Below, piece after piece: positions 24,274-31,766 of a stretch of 64,000 nucleotides of DNA. Source of the DNA: Nonomuraea thailandensis (GTDB taxonomy: Bacteria; Actinomycetota; Actinomycetes; Streptosporangiales; Streptosporangiaceae). The translations under genes were made by a program, and so were the position numbers. The stretch's first letter is position 1, and every line of letters starts with the position of its first letter. The DNA lies in contig NZ_JAMZEB010000002.1 in the NCBI RefSeq assembly GCF_024172165.1, positions 2,315,501 to 2,379,500 on the forward strand, written 5' to 3'. Under the pieces are notes generated by a model, which did not search any database, was not told the origin of the DNA, and saw nothing but the letters and a program-made list of their open reading frames with translations.

Positions 24274-24933
24274 TCAGGACATTCCATTCGAAGCTTTGTA
24301 ACTGGCCGCGTACGTCGGCACATACTCCTGACCGGACAGCTTCTGGATGGCCGCCATGATCTCGTCGGTCACCCGCCGCCGGTCACGCGCGTTGGCGTGG
24401 TCGCCCTCGAACCGCATCGGCGCCCCGATGGAGATGCCGATCTTCGCCGGCCTGGGCACCTTCGCCCCGTAGGGCAGCACCTTGTCGGTGCCGCTCAGCG
24501 CCACCGGCAGCACGGGGGCGCCGGTCTTGAGCGCCAGCCAGGCCACCCCGATCTTGCCGCGGTAGAGGCGGCCGTCGGGGGAGCGGGTGCCCTCGGGGTG
24601 GATGCCGAACAGCTCGCCCCGCTCCAGCAGCGCGGCGGCGTCGTCGAGCATGGCCTGCGCGGCGTGCGCGCTCTCCCGGTCGATCGGCAGGCTCCCGCCC
24701 AGCCGCATGAAGAACCCGGAGACGGGGTTGCCGTCGAAGTACTCGTTCTTGGCGGTGAACGTCACGTGCCGGGGCAGCAGCGCCGGGAGCAGGAACGAGT
24801 CGAGCACCGACAGGTGGTTGGCGGCCAGGATCGCGGGCCCGCTCCTCGGCACGTGGGCCGCGCCCGAGATGTGCGGCCTGCACATCGCGGTCGTCAGCGG
24901 TGCGGCGGCGAACTTGACCACTTCGTACAGCAA
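24274..24933 (-). CDS. 1-acyl-sn-glycerol-3-phosphate acyltransferase-like (PlsC family)
   Basis: 219 residues. Motif NHLSVLD (catalytic His and Asp of NHX4D), GGSLPIDRES, and PEGTRSPDG (substrate phosphate contact) place it in PlsC-type membrane acyltransferases that make phosphatidic acid or acylate other lipids. I choose the TTG at 24933 because AGGAG lies 6 nt upstream and the family starts at LYEVVKF; no ATG fits. A 265-bp leader upstream carries strong secondary structure. Upstream on the same strand lies the NUDIX gene, downstream the transpeptidase. Confidence 0.85.
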   Translation of the reverse strand: MLYEVVKFAAAPLTTAMCRPHISGAAHVPRSGPAILAANHLSVLDSFLLPALLPRHVTFTAKNEYFDGNPVSGFFMRLGGSLPIDRESAHAAQAMLDDAAALLERGELFGIHPEGTRSPDGRLYRGKIGVAWLALKTGAPVLPVALSGTDKVLPYGAKVPRPAKIGISIGAPMRFEGDHANARDRRRVTDEIMAAIQKLSGQEYVPTYAASYKASNGMS

Positions 24934-24978
24934 CGAGCTCTCCTGATCATCGGGCCTGCGGCCACCCCACCATAGATC

Positions 24979-25007
24979 AGGCGCCCCGCCGGTGCGGCGG
25001 GACGCCT
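24979..25007. terminator. GC hairpin before the acyltransferase gene
   Basis: AGGCGCCCCGCC (24979-24990) and GGCGGGACGCCT (24996-25007) pair over 12 bp with one G:T/C:A position and a 5-nt loop. On the minus strand it comes after the NUDIX gene and before the acyltransferase, so it may be a terminator or the 3' part of a regulated leader. Confidence 0.5.
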
Positions 25008-25022
25008 GGGAAAAGCTGTTAG

Positions 25023-25129
25023 GCCGATGTGGCGGTCGCCTCCTCGGCGAGGTGCACAACACGGCTCCAGCCGAACGGTATTCCGTGAAGGCGGTAATTT
25101 GCGGCCCGGGGGACACTAACCACATCGGC
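25023..25129 (-). ncRNA. Candidate structured leader RNA upstream of the acyltransferase
   Basis: GCCGATGTGG (25023-25032) and CCACATCGGC (25120-25129) form a perfect 10-bp closing stem around 87 nt. Inside are further complementary blocks (ACGGAATACCGT, GGC-TGGA-GCC, TCGCC/GGCGA). The layout, one long closing helix with several internal hairpins followed by a terminator-like hairpin and then a start codon, is that of a riboswitch or attenuator. I could not match it to a family I know. The strand is assigned from the downstream gene. Confidence 0.45.
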
Positions 25130-25200
25130 AATCTTGAGTTAAGCACACCGGCCGCCCCTGAAGGTAATCGCGCCTACCTCTTGGGCCGCGTTTTACCGGC

Positions 25201-25797
25201 TCATGTCCTGGTCCAGTGCGGCTGCGCCACGTCGAAGACCCGCTGCTCCCGCCCCCGCAGCGCCACCTCGGCGAACTGCCACAGGATGGCCCCCGTCGGC
25301 GCGTGGATCACGATGGACGGCCCCAGCGGCATCTGCAGCAGCTCGCCCCGCCAGCGCGGCACCCCCGGCGCCAGGAACCGCTCCAGCGGCACCGCGTGCA
25401 CCGAGGCCACCTCCCGCGGGTCCGGCACCGGCTCCTGACGGCCGCCGAACGCCACCACCGGCGTGATCACGAACCCCGAGTCGGTGACGAAATCGTCGAG
25501 CAGCCCCGCCACCTCCACCCCCGTGACGCCGGTCTCCTCGGCCAGCTCGCGCAGCGCCGCCTCCTCCGGCCGCTCCCCGTCGTCGGCGCGCCCGCCGGGC
25601 AGCGCCCACTGCCCCGGGTTGCGGCCGCGCGCGGCCCGCCTGATCACGACCACGTACGGGCGGCCCCCGGTGTCCTCCAGCACGCACACGGTGACGCCGG
25701 CCCTGCGCACCCCGCCGGCCGGCGGGACCTGCCTGCGCTCGAAGGCGGCCAGCCGGGCGGTGACCTGCGCGCGCAGCGTGTCGATCGGCGTCAGCAT
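25201..25797 (-). CDS. NUDIX hydrolase
   Basis: 198 residues. The Nudix box reads GGRADDGERPEEAALRELAEETGV (GX5EX7REUXEEXGU complete). Upstream GQWALPGGRADD and downstream AVPLERFLAPGVPRWRGELLQMPLG resemble the CoA/NADH diphosphatase branch (NudL-like), which hydrolyses nucleoside-diphosphate-linked molecules with Mg2+. Substrate assignment is tentative. First gene of a probable run NUDIX, leader RNA, acyltransferase, transpeptidase. Confidence 0.88.
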   Translation of the reverse strand: MLTPIDTLRAQVTARLAAFERRQVPPAGGVRRAGVTVCVLEDTGGRPYVVVIRRAARGRNPGQWALPGGRADDGERPEEAALRELAEETGVTGVEVAGLLDDFVTDSGFVITPVVAFGGRQEPVPDPREVASVHAVPLERFLAPGVPRWRGELLQMPLGPSIVIHAPTGAILWQFAEVALRGREQRVFDVAQPHWTRT

Positions 25798-25809
25798 CCC
25801 TCCAGGATC

Positions 25810-25986
25810 TCACGCCGTGGTGCGCGGCAGCCGTACCTCCACGTGCGGCCCGCCCTCGGCCGGCGCCGTCACCGTCCCGCCGTCCGCGGCCACGACGGCT
25901 CGCGCGATCCACAAGCCCAGCCCCGTCCCGTGAGAGGAGCGCACCCGCTCGCCCTGCATCCGGCTGAACGGTCGAACGGTCGTCCA
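25810..25986 (-). pseudogene. C-terminal remnant of a sensor histidine kinase
   Basis: Only the end of a HATPase_c domain remains: FSRMQGERVRSSHGTGLGLWIARAVV followed by ADGGTV and a terminal VEVRLPRTTA, that is the G2 box and the last strand. The N-box, H-box, sensor and membrane regions are missing; upstream of the Phe the frame turns into unrelated sequence. No start codon or ribosome site fits. It abuts a permease remnant on the opposite strand. Confidence 0.7.
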
Positions 25987-26012
25987 CCTCGTAGGGGGCT
26001 GGACACCGCCGT

Positions 26013-26156
26013 CGTGGGGGCTGGCCGGTCGTCGTGCCGCCGTGGGCGCTGGGCGGGGCGGTCGTCGCGACGCTGGTGAAAGGCACGGCGGCGGGCATCT
26101 ACCCGGCCATGCGCGCCGCCCGCGTGTCGCCCACCGTGGCGCCGGCCGCCGTCTGA
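26013..26156 (+). pseudogene. C-terminal remnant of an FtsX/MacB-like ABC permease
   Basis: The frame reads WPVVVPPWALGGAVV then a helix ending GIYPAMRAARVSP and stops at 26154-26156. This is the last transmembrane helix and the conserved (L/I)YPAxRAARLSP end of FtsX-type permeases. Everything N-terminal is missing; a stop codon sits at 25992. Together with the kinase tail it marks the edges of a deletion. Confidence 0.7.
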
Positions 26157-26161
26157 CGGCT

Positions 26162-26956
26162 CTACCCCGGGGTGAGCAGGATGCTGAGCAGCGTCCCGAG
26201 CAACATCCCCGCGCCCGCGGCGATCGCGGCCCACCGGCCCAGGGGCTCGCCGCGGGCATGACCCACGACGCCCAGCACGAGCCCCGCCAGGCCGAACAGG
26301 ACCGGCAGGTAGAGCACGGCCACCGCCCCGCAGACGAACCCGATGACCGACGGCACCTGATCCAGCACCCGCGGCGCCCTCACCGCCGGCGGTACGGCCC
26401 ACCGCGGCCGATCACCAACGTCATCGACGTCATCGACGTCATCGACCTCGCCGGCGTCATCGGTTCCGCCGGCGTCATCGGCCTCGCCGGCGCCGCGCCG
26501 AGCCGCGTCGCCGCCCCTGGGCGTGCCGCCTGCGGTGAGCGGGCCGCTCTTGCCTGCCGCGCCATCCGCGACGGCCGCGCCATCCGCGGCCGCCGGGCCA
26601 CCTTGAACGCCCGCGCCATCCGCGGCGGCCGGGCTGCTCCGGTCGGACGCGCCGCGCGCGGCGGTCGGCCGGCTTCGAGCTGGCGGGCTGTTGGCGGCGG
26701 TCGGCCGGCTTCGAGCGGGTGGGCCGCTGGCGGCGAGCGGGCCGCTTCGGCCGGACGAATCCCCTGCGGCGGCCTGCTCGCCACTGGCGGGCGCGCCGGC
26801 TGCGGGCGGGCCGTCCGCGTTGAGCGGGCCGCTCCTGCGGGGCGTGCCGTCCGGGGTGGCCGGGTGGGGCCGGGCGGGGGCGTCGCCGGTGCCGGACGGG
26901 TCCGCGGGGTCGGGGGAGGAGGACACGCGCGGGCTCCTCTCGGAGGGTGCACACAT
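26162..26956 (-). CDS. Disordered-N-terminus membrane protein (DUF4190-like)
   Basis: About 264 residues. Residues 1-180 are low-complexity Pro/Ala/Gly/Ser with imperfect repeats (SGPLAASGPPARSRPTAA, NSPPARSRPTAA) and a DDVDDVDDVGD acidic run; the last 80 residues hold two membrane helices (VPSVIGFVCGAVAVLYLPVLFGLAGLVLGVVG and WAAIAAGAGMLLGTLL) joined by HARGEPLGR, the DUF4190 pattern. Start uncertain: ATG at 26956 or 26989, neither with a good ribosome site; translation may be coupled to the helicase gene ending at 26999. Function unknown. Confidence 0.6.
   Translation of the reverse strand: MCAPSERSPRVSSSPDPADPSGTGDAPARPHPATPDGTPRRSGPLNADGPPAAGAPASGEQAAAGDSSGRSGPLAASGPPARSRPTAANSPPARSRPTAARGASDRSSPAAADGAGVQGGPAAADGAAVADGAAGKSGPLTAGGTPRGGDAARRGAGEADDAGGTDDAGEVDDVDDVDDVGDRPRWAVPPAVRAPRVLDQVPSVIGFVCGAVAVLYLPVLFGLAGLVLGVVGHARGEPLGRWAAIAAGAGMLLGTLLSILLTPG
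26420..26446. repeat. Three 9-bp tandem repeats (GTCATCGAC)
   Basis: Three exact copies of GTCATCGAC, encoding the Asp-Asp-Val run of the DUF4190-like protein on the minus strand. A related repeat (GCCGGCGTCATCGG) follows twice nearby. Likely slippage products. Confidence 0.8.
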
Positions 26957-26998
26957 CACACACCGGACGGGAGGTCGATGTCGAGACATATGCCCATT

Positions 26999-28981
26999 TC
27001 AGGATGGGTGGGCCAGCTGCGGCGGAAGAGGCCGGGCATGCACCACGTCGAGCCGGGACACCGCGCGGGTCAGGGCGACGTACAGGCGGTTGAGCCCGCG
27101 CCGCTCCGCCCCGGCGATGGCCGCGGGCTCGGCCACGACGACGTGGTCGTACTCCAGACCCTTGCACATGGAGGCCGGCATCACGCTGAGCCGGCCGCTC
27201 ACGTCGAGGCCCTCGTTCCAGAGCGCGGCGGTGATCGACTCCACGCCGGCGTCCGCGGCGATCACCCCGATCGAGCCCTCGAACCCGAACGCCTCGCGCA
27301 CCGCCTCCACCACCCCCTTCTCCAGAACGGGCACCTCCGTCACCCGCAGCCGCCCGTCGGAGCGGTACGAGCGCGTCGCGGGCACCTCCGCCTCCAGCGC
27401 CGCCAGCAGCGTGTTGGCCAGCTCCACCACGGCCGCCGGGACGCGGAACCCGGTGCTGAGCGCGATGACCTCGCCGCCGGGCTTGCCGAGCAGCTCCAGG
27501 CGCTCCGGCCAGGACGCCGCCGCCCACGGCGTGGTGCCCTGCGCCAGGTCGCCGAGCACGGTCAGCGAGCCGTGCTCGCTGCGCCTGGCCACCGCGCGGC
27601 ACTCCATCGGCGACAGGTCCTGGGCCTCGTCCACGATCACGTGCCCGTAGCCGCGCGGGCGTTCGATCAGCGAGCCGAGCTCGTCCAGCAGCACCAGGTC
27701 GGCCGCCGACCACTTCGCGCTCTTGACCCCGCGCGGCGGCCTGCTCCAGGTCAGGGCCGCGCGCTCGGCGTCCGTCAGCAGGCCGCGCGCCGGGTCGCGG
27801 CCGTCCGCCGCGGGGCCGCGCAGCAGCTCGTACAGGACCTCCTCCGGCTTGACGGCCGGCCAGACCTGGTCGAGCCACGGCGTGACGGCGCGGCCCACCT
27901 TGCGCAGCCAGGCCGCGCCGGCCGTCCGCCCGCGGGCCTCGGCCTGGCGGCGGACGGCCTCGGCCACGCGCGCCCTGACGCGTTCGCGGCCGGTGCCGTA
28001 GGGAACGGACTCGCGCCGGGTGTCGTCCACGAAGCGGCGCAGCTCGTCCTCGCGCACCCGCCACCGGTAGGAGCCGTCGGGCACCGCGACCGGCTCGACC
28101 GGCCTGGCGATCCGCCCGTACAGGGCTCTGCGCAGCACCCGTGCCATGCGGGCGTCGTGCTTGACCACGGCCGTCGCCTCGTCGTCCGTCGCCGTGACGG
28201 GGACGGTGGCCAGCAGCCGCTCCAGCGTCGTCTGCTCGACGTCCACCTCGCCGAGCGCCGGCAGCACCGCCGAGATGTAGCCGAGGAAGGCGCGGTTGGG
28301 GCCGAGCACGAGCACGCCGGCGCGCTGGAGGCGCTGCCGGTGGGCGTAGAGCAGGTAGGCGGCCCGGTGCAGGCCGACCGCCGTCTTGCCGGTGCCGGGG
28401 GCGCCCTGCACGCAGATCGAGGTGTCGAGCCCGGCGCGGACGAGGTCGTCCTGCTCTGGCTGGATGGTGGCGACGATGTCGCGCATGGGGCCGACGCGGG
28501 GGCGCTCGATCTCGGCCGCGAGGATCCTGCTCTCGCCCTGCTCGCCGCGCGAGAGCCGCTCGTCCTCGAAGCCGGTGAGGGTGGTGCCCGACCAGCCGAA
28601 GCGGCGGCGTACGTCCACGCCCTGCGGATCGCGGGCACTGGCCCGGTAGAAGGCCCGAGAGACCGGCGCGCGCCAGTCGATCACCACGGGCGGGCCGCCG
28701 TGCTCGCCGCTGATGTGCCGGCGGCCGATGTGGTACGCCCGTCCGGCGTGCTCGGCGGAGCCAGGGCCGAAGTCCAGCCGACCGAAGAACGGCGGGCCCT
28801 CGGGCTCCTCGCTCAGCTCCTTGGCCAGGCTCTTGAGGTGCCGGCCCAGGCGTTCGGCGCTGTAGCGGTCGCCGGCCACGCTCTCGCCGACGATGACGTT
28901 GTTCCTGGCGCCCTCCAGCATCCTGCGCAGGCCGGCCCTGCAGCGTTCGACGTACTCCCGCTCGTCGTCGAGCGTGGCCAT
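26999..28981 (-). CDS. HelD-type UvrD/Rep-family helicase
   Basis: 660 residues. The N-terminal helical arm (MATLDDEREYVERCRAGLRRML) precedes a split superfamily-1 motor: Walker A GAPGTGKTA, Walker B VIVDEAQDLSPME, motif III LTVLGDLAQGT, motif V/VI SMCKGLEYDHVVV and YVALTRAVSRL. The segment FFGRLDF and VIDWRAPVSRAFYRA are typical of actinobacterial HelD proteins, which bind RNA polymerase, displace nucleic acid and, in the HelR branch, protect against rifamycins. Whether this is HelR cannot be judged here. GGGAGG precedes the ATG by 4 nt. It diverges from a TetR gene over a long palindrome. Confidence 0.88.
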   Translation of the reverse strand: MATLDDEREYVERCRAGLRRMLEGARNNVIVGESVAGDRYSAERLGRHLKSLAKELSEEPEGPPFFGRLDFGPGSAEHAGRAYHIGRRHISGEHGGPPVVIDWRAPVSRAFYRASARDPQGVDVRRRFGWSGTTLTGFEDERLSRGEQGESRILAAEIERPRVGPMRDIVATIQPEQDDLVRAGLDTSICVQGAPGTGKTAVGLHRAAYLLYAHRQRLQRAGVLVLGPNRAFLGYISAVLPALGEVDVEQTTLERLLATVPVTATDDEATAVVKHDARMARVLRRALYGRIARPVEPVAVPDGSYRWRVREDELRRFVDDTRRESVPYGTGRERVRARVAEAVRRQAEARGRTAGAAWLRKVGRAVTPWLDQVWPAVKPEEVLYELLRGPAADGRDPARGLLTDAERAALTWSRPPRGVKSAKWSAADLVLLDELGSLIERPRGYGHVIVDEAQDLSPMECRAVARRSEHGSLTVLGDLAQGTTPWAAASWPERLELLGKPGGEVIALSTGFRVPAAVVELANTLLAALEAEVPATRSYRSDGRLRVTEVPVLEKGVVEAVREAFGFEGSIGVIAADAGVESITAALWNEGLDVSGRLSVMPASMCKGLEYDHVVVAEPAAIAGAERRGLNRLYVALTRAVSRLDVVHARPLPPQLAHPS

Positions 28982-28995
28982 CACGCCTCCCAGAA

Positions 28996-29033
28996 GTGTT
29001 AACCCGGTTAAGAATTTAACCAGGTTAACACTT
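28996..29033. promoter_or_regulatory. Nested 38-bp palindrome between helicase and TetR genes
   Basis: AAGTGTTAACC and GGTTAACACTT form 11-bp outer arms; inside, GGTTAA-GAAT-TTAACC is a second perfect inverted repeat. The shared unit GGTTAA/TTAACC occurs four times, enough for two TetR dimers. It overlaps the promoters of both divergent genes. Confidence 0.8.
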
Positions 29034-29048
29034 TGCTAGAGTGTGCTC

Positions 29049-29651
29049 ATGACGGGACTGCGGGAGCTGCAACGGCGGCGCGTGCACGAGGCCATCTCCA
29101 CCGCCGCCATCACGCTCTTCCTGGAGCGCGGCTTCGAGGAGGTGTCCGTCGCGGAGGTCGCGGCGGCGGCCGGGGTGTCCAAGCCGACACTGTTCAAGTA
29201 CTTCGCCACGAAGGAGGACCTCGTCCTGCACCGGATCGCCGACCACCTCGGCGAGTCGGCCCGGGTGGTGCGGGAGCGGGCTGCGGGGGAGCGGCCGGTG
29301 CGGGCGCTGCGCCGCCACTTCCTCGACGGGCTGGCCCGGCACGACCCGGTCACCGGGCTCAACGACGACCCCGAGGTGGTGGCCTACCACCGCATGGTGT
29401 TCTCCGGCGCGCCCAGCCTGGTGGCGCGGCTCTACCAGCACATGGCGCGGGACGAGGAGGCCCTGGCCGAGGCCCTCGCGGAGACGGCCGACGAGCTGAC
29501 GGCGCGGCTGCTGGCCGGTCAGGCGGTGGCCACGCAGCGGGTGCTGGCCCGGCGCAACTGGCAACTGCTGGCGGACGGGCGGCCGATCGCGGAGGTCGAG
29601 GCGGAGGCCGTGCGCGCGGCCGAGCGCGGCTTTGGAATGCTGCCTGTCTGA
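29049..29651 (+). CDS. TetR-family regulator
   Basis: 200 residues. Helix-turn-helix: RVHEAISTAAITLFLERGFEEVSVAEVAAAAGVSKPTLFKYFATKEDLV. The C-terminal helices are typical of the MftR-like branch (ERGFGMLPV at the end). The ATG at 29049 is preferred; an in-frame GTG at 29043 is the alternative. It is the probable repressor of itself and of the divergent HelD-type helicase through the nested palindrome. Confidence 0.9.
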   Translation: MTGLRELQRRRVHEAISTAAITLFLERGFEEVSVAEVAAAAGVSKPTLFKYFATKEDLVLHRIADHLGESARVVRERAAGERPVRALRRHFLDGLARHDPVTGLNDDPEVVAYHRMVFSGAPSLVARLYQHMARDEEALAEALAETADELTARLLAGQAVATQRVLARRNWQLLADGRPIAEVEAEAVRAAERGFGMLPV

Positions 29652-29825
29652 TTCCCCGCGCTTTTCAAACATTAGGGCGATTTCACGCCTGGCGAATATC
29701 GCAAGATCGAGGGAGTTTAGCCAGGTGAGAGGGGGTGATGTTGTTATCCTGACAACCTCTTCACGAATTGCAAATTTATGCAATTTGGGACAAGGCGGGG
29801 TTGTCTTTACCTAGAAGGAGTGGTG

Positions 29826-29888
29826 GTGAACGGACCTTTCATGTGTATGCACGGTCACCGTACCGATTCGATCGGTGACACAACGTGA
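29826..29888 (+). CDS. 20-codon leader ORF coupled to the SulP transporter
   Basis: After AAGGAG (29815-29820) a GTG at 29826 opens a 20-codon frame (VNGPFMCMHGHRTDSIGDTT) whose TGA overlaps the GTG start of the SulP gene (GTGA at 29885-29888). The SulP gene has no ribosome site of its own, so translation most likely depends on this leader. The frame contains a Met-Cys-Met and two His codons, and it spans an inverted repeat (ACCGAT-TCG-ATCGGT). The preceding 29652-29814 is AT-richer and holds other small inverted repeats but no gene. Confidence 0.5.
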   Translation: MNGPFMCMHGHRTDSIGDTT

Positions 29889-31579
29889 CGGGCGTGATGG
29901 CCGCGAGCTGGGGACGCGTCCGGTCGGTGCTGCCCGAACGGGCCGCGCTGGCCGCGATGCGCCACCAGCCCCGCAGCAACCTCCTGGCCGGCCTGACCGT
30001 GGCGATCGTCGCGCTGCCGCTGGCACTGGGATTCGGCGTCTCCTCCGGCCTCGGCGCCGCCTCCGGCCTGGCCACCGCGGTGGTCGCCGGATCACTGGCC
30101 GCGCTGTTCGGCGGCTCGGCCCTGCAGGTGTCGGGCACCAGCGGCGCGATGACCGTCGTGCTCATGCCCATCATGAGCGACCACGGCGCCACCGGCGTGC
30201 TCACCGTCGGGCTGCTGGCCGGAGCGCTGCTCGTCATGCTCGCCCTGGCGCGGGCCGGACGTTACATGTCCCTGGTCCCCGCGCCCGTCGTCGCCGGCTT
30301 CACCGTCGGCATGGCCGGCGTCATCGGCCTGCAGCAGATCCCGCACGCGCTCGGCGTCCCGGCGCACGACAGCGACAAGGTCGCGGTCGTGGCCTGGCAC
30401 GCCGTCATCGACTTCCTGGCCAGGCCGCACTGGTGGGCCATGTCGGTCACCCTCATCGTGGCGGCGGCGCTGCTGGTGGGCGCGAGCCTGCGGCCGAACG
30501 TGCCGTTCTCGCTGCTGGCCGTGGTCGTCGTCACCATCGTCGCGGAGCTGGCAGAGCTGCCGCTGGCCACCATCGGCCACCTCCCGCAGGGGCTGCCCGC
30601 GCCGTCGCTGGGCTTCCTCGACCTCGACGTGCTGCCGTCCCTCATCGCACCCGCCATCGCGGTGGCCGCGCTGGCCTCGATGGAGTCGCTGTTGTCGGCC
30701 ACCGTGGCCGACAACATGACCGGACGGCACCGGCACGACCCCGACAGGGAGCTGTTCGGCCAGGGCATCGCCAACCTCGTCACCCCGATGTTCGGCGGCA
30801 TGCCCGGCACCGGCGCCATCGTCAGGACCGCCGTCAACGTCCGCTCCGGGGCGACCTCCCGGCTCGCGGCGCTGGCCCACGCGCTGATCCTGGGCGCCAT
30901 CGTCTACACCGCCGCCGGGCTGGTCTCCAAGATCCCGCTCGCCGCGCTGGCCGGGGTGCTGCTGGCCACCTCCATCCGCATGGTCGAGCGCGACTCCGTA
31001 CGCGCCATGTGGCGCTCGACCAGGAGCGACGCGGCGGTGCTCGTGCTGACCGCCATCGCCACGCTGACGCTCGACACCGTTCTGGCCATCATCCTCGGCC
31101 TGGTCGTCGCGGGGGCGCTGGCGCTGCGGGCGATCGCGCGGAACGTGCGCTTCTACCAGGAGCCGCTCCGCCACGACCTGCAGCCGCAGCACACCGAGGA
31201 CGAGCACGCCCTGCTCGCCGAGCACATCGTCACCTACCGGCTGGACGGGCCGCTGTTCTTCGCCGCCGCCCACCGGCTGCTGATGGACCTGTCCGAGGTG
31301 ACCGGCGTGTCCGTGGTGGTGCTGCGCATGCGCCTGGTCTCCACCATCGACGCCAGCGGGGCGAAGGTGCTCTCCGACACCATCGAACGGCTCGAAGGGC
31401 GGGGGGTCATGGTGTACGTGTCGGGCATCCCCGACGGGCACCATCAGCCGCTGGAGGCACTCGGCGTGATCGCCCGGCTCGACCAGGCCGGTCAGGTGTT
31501 CGCCACGACCGACGAGGCCATCGCGGCGGCCCGCGAACGCCTGCACAGCTCCGGCATCGTGCCTCGCCTGGCGGGCTGA
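29885..31579 (+). CDS. SulP-family anion transporter with STAS domain
   Basis: 564 residues. About 10-14 membrane segments; LLAGLTVAIVALPLALGFGVSSGL is the SulP signature, ALASMESLLSATVADNMTG and TPMFGGMPGTGAIVRTAVNVRSGATSR the conserved core, and residues about 440-560 are a STAS domain (VVVLRMRLVSTIDASGAKVL). SulP proteins import sulfate, bicarbonate or other anions with protons or sodium; the substrate is not predictable from the sequence. The GTG start overlaps the stop of a short leader ORF, and no other ribosome site is present. Confidence 0.9.
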   Translation: MTGVMAASWGRVRSVLPERAALAAMRHQPRSNLLAGLTVAIVALPLALGFGVSSGLGAASGLATAVVAGSLAALFGGSALQVSGTSGAMTVVLMPIMSDHGATGVLTVGLLAGALLVMLALARAGRYMSLVPAPVVAGFTVGMAGVIGLQQIPHALGVPAHDSDKVAVVAWHAVIDFLARPHWWAMSVTLIVAAALLVGASLRPNVPFSLLAVVVVTIVAELAELPLATIGHLPQGLPAPSLGFLDLDVLPSLIAPAIAVAALASMESLLSATVADNMTGRHRHDPDRELFGQGIANLVTPMFGGMPGTGAIVRTAVNVRSGATSRLAALAHALILGAIVYTAAGLVSKIPLAALAGVLLATSIRMVERDSVRAMWRSTRSDAAVLVLTAIATLTLDTVLAIILGLVVAGALALRAIARNVRFYQEPLRHDLQPQHTEDEHALLAEHIVTYRLDGPLFFAAAHRLLMDLSEVTGVSVVVLRMRLVSTIDASGAKVLSDTIERLEGRGVMVYVSGIPDGHHQPLEALGVIARLDQAGQVFATTDEAIAAARERLHSSGIVPRLAG

Positions 31580-31766
31580 ACCCCGCACCCGAACCGCTCC
31601 GGCCCGGCCACCCGCCCGCGCCGGAGCGGTCCTGCCGTTCTTCCGCGCCCCGGCCTTGCCGCCCGCCCCCGCCGGAACGGCCCGTCGGCCGGCCACCGGA
31701 CGTGCTGTCACCTGTCTGCGTGTCAGCCGAGGGGAGCGTGCAACCCCCGTGCCGCCGGGCAGCCGG

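Noticed and set aside
26042..29002. A 986-codon frame antisense to the helicase
   Set aside because: GC-bias shadow; composition is repetitive and the opposite strand encodes all helicase motifs.
28985..29048. Rifamycin-associated element in front of the HelD-type gene
   Set aside because: The palindrome there is AT-rich (GGTTAA/TTAACC) and unlike the RAE core CTTGCGGCAAG.
29632..29814. A 60-codon frame starting inside the TetR gene
   Set aside because: Overlaps the TetR gene out of frame, lacks a ribosome site and has no recognisable feature.
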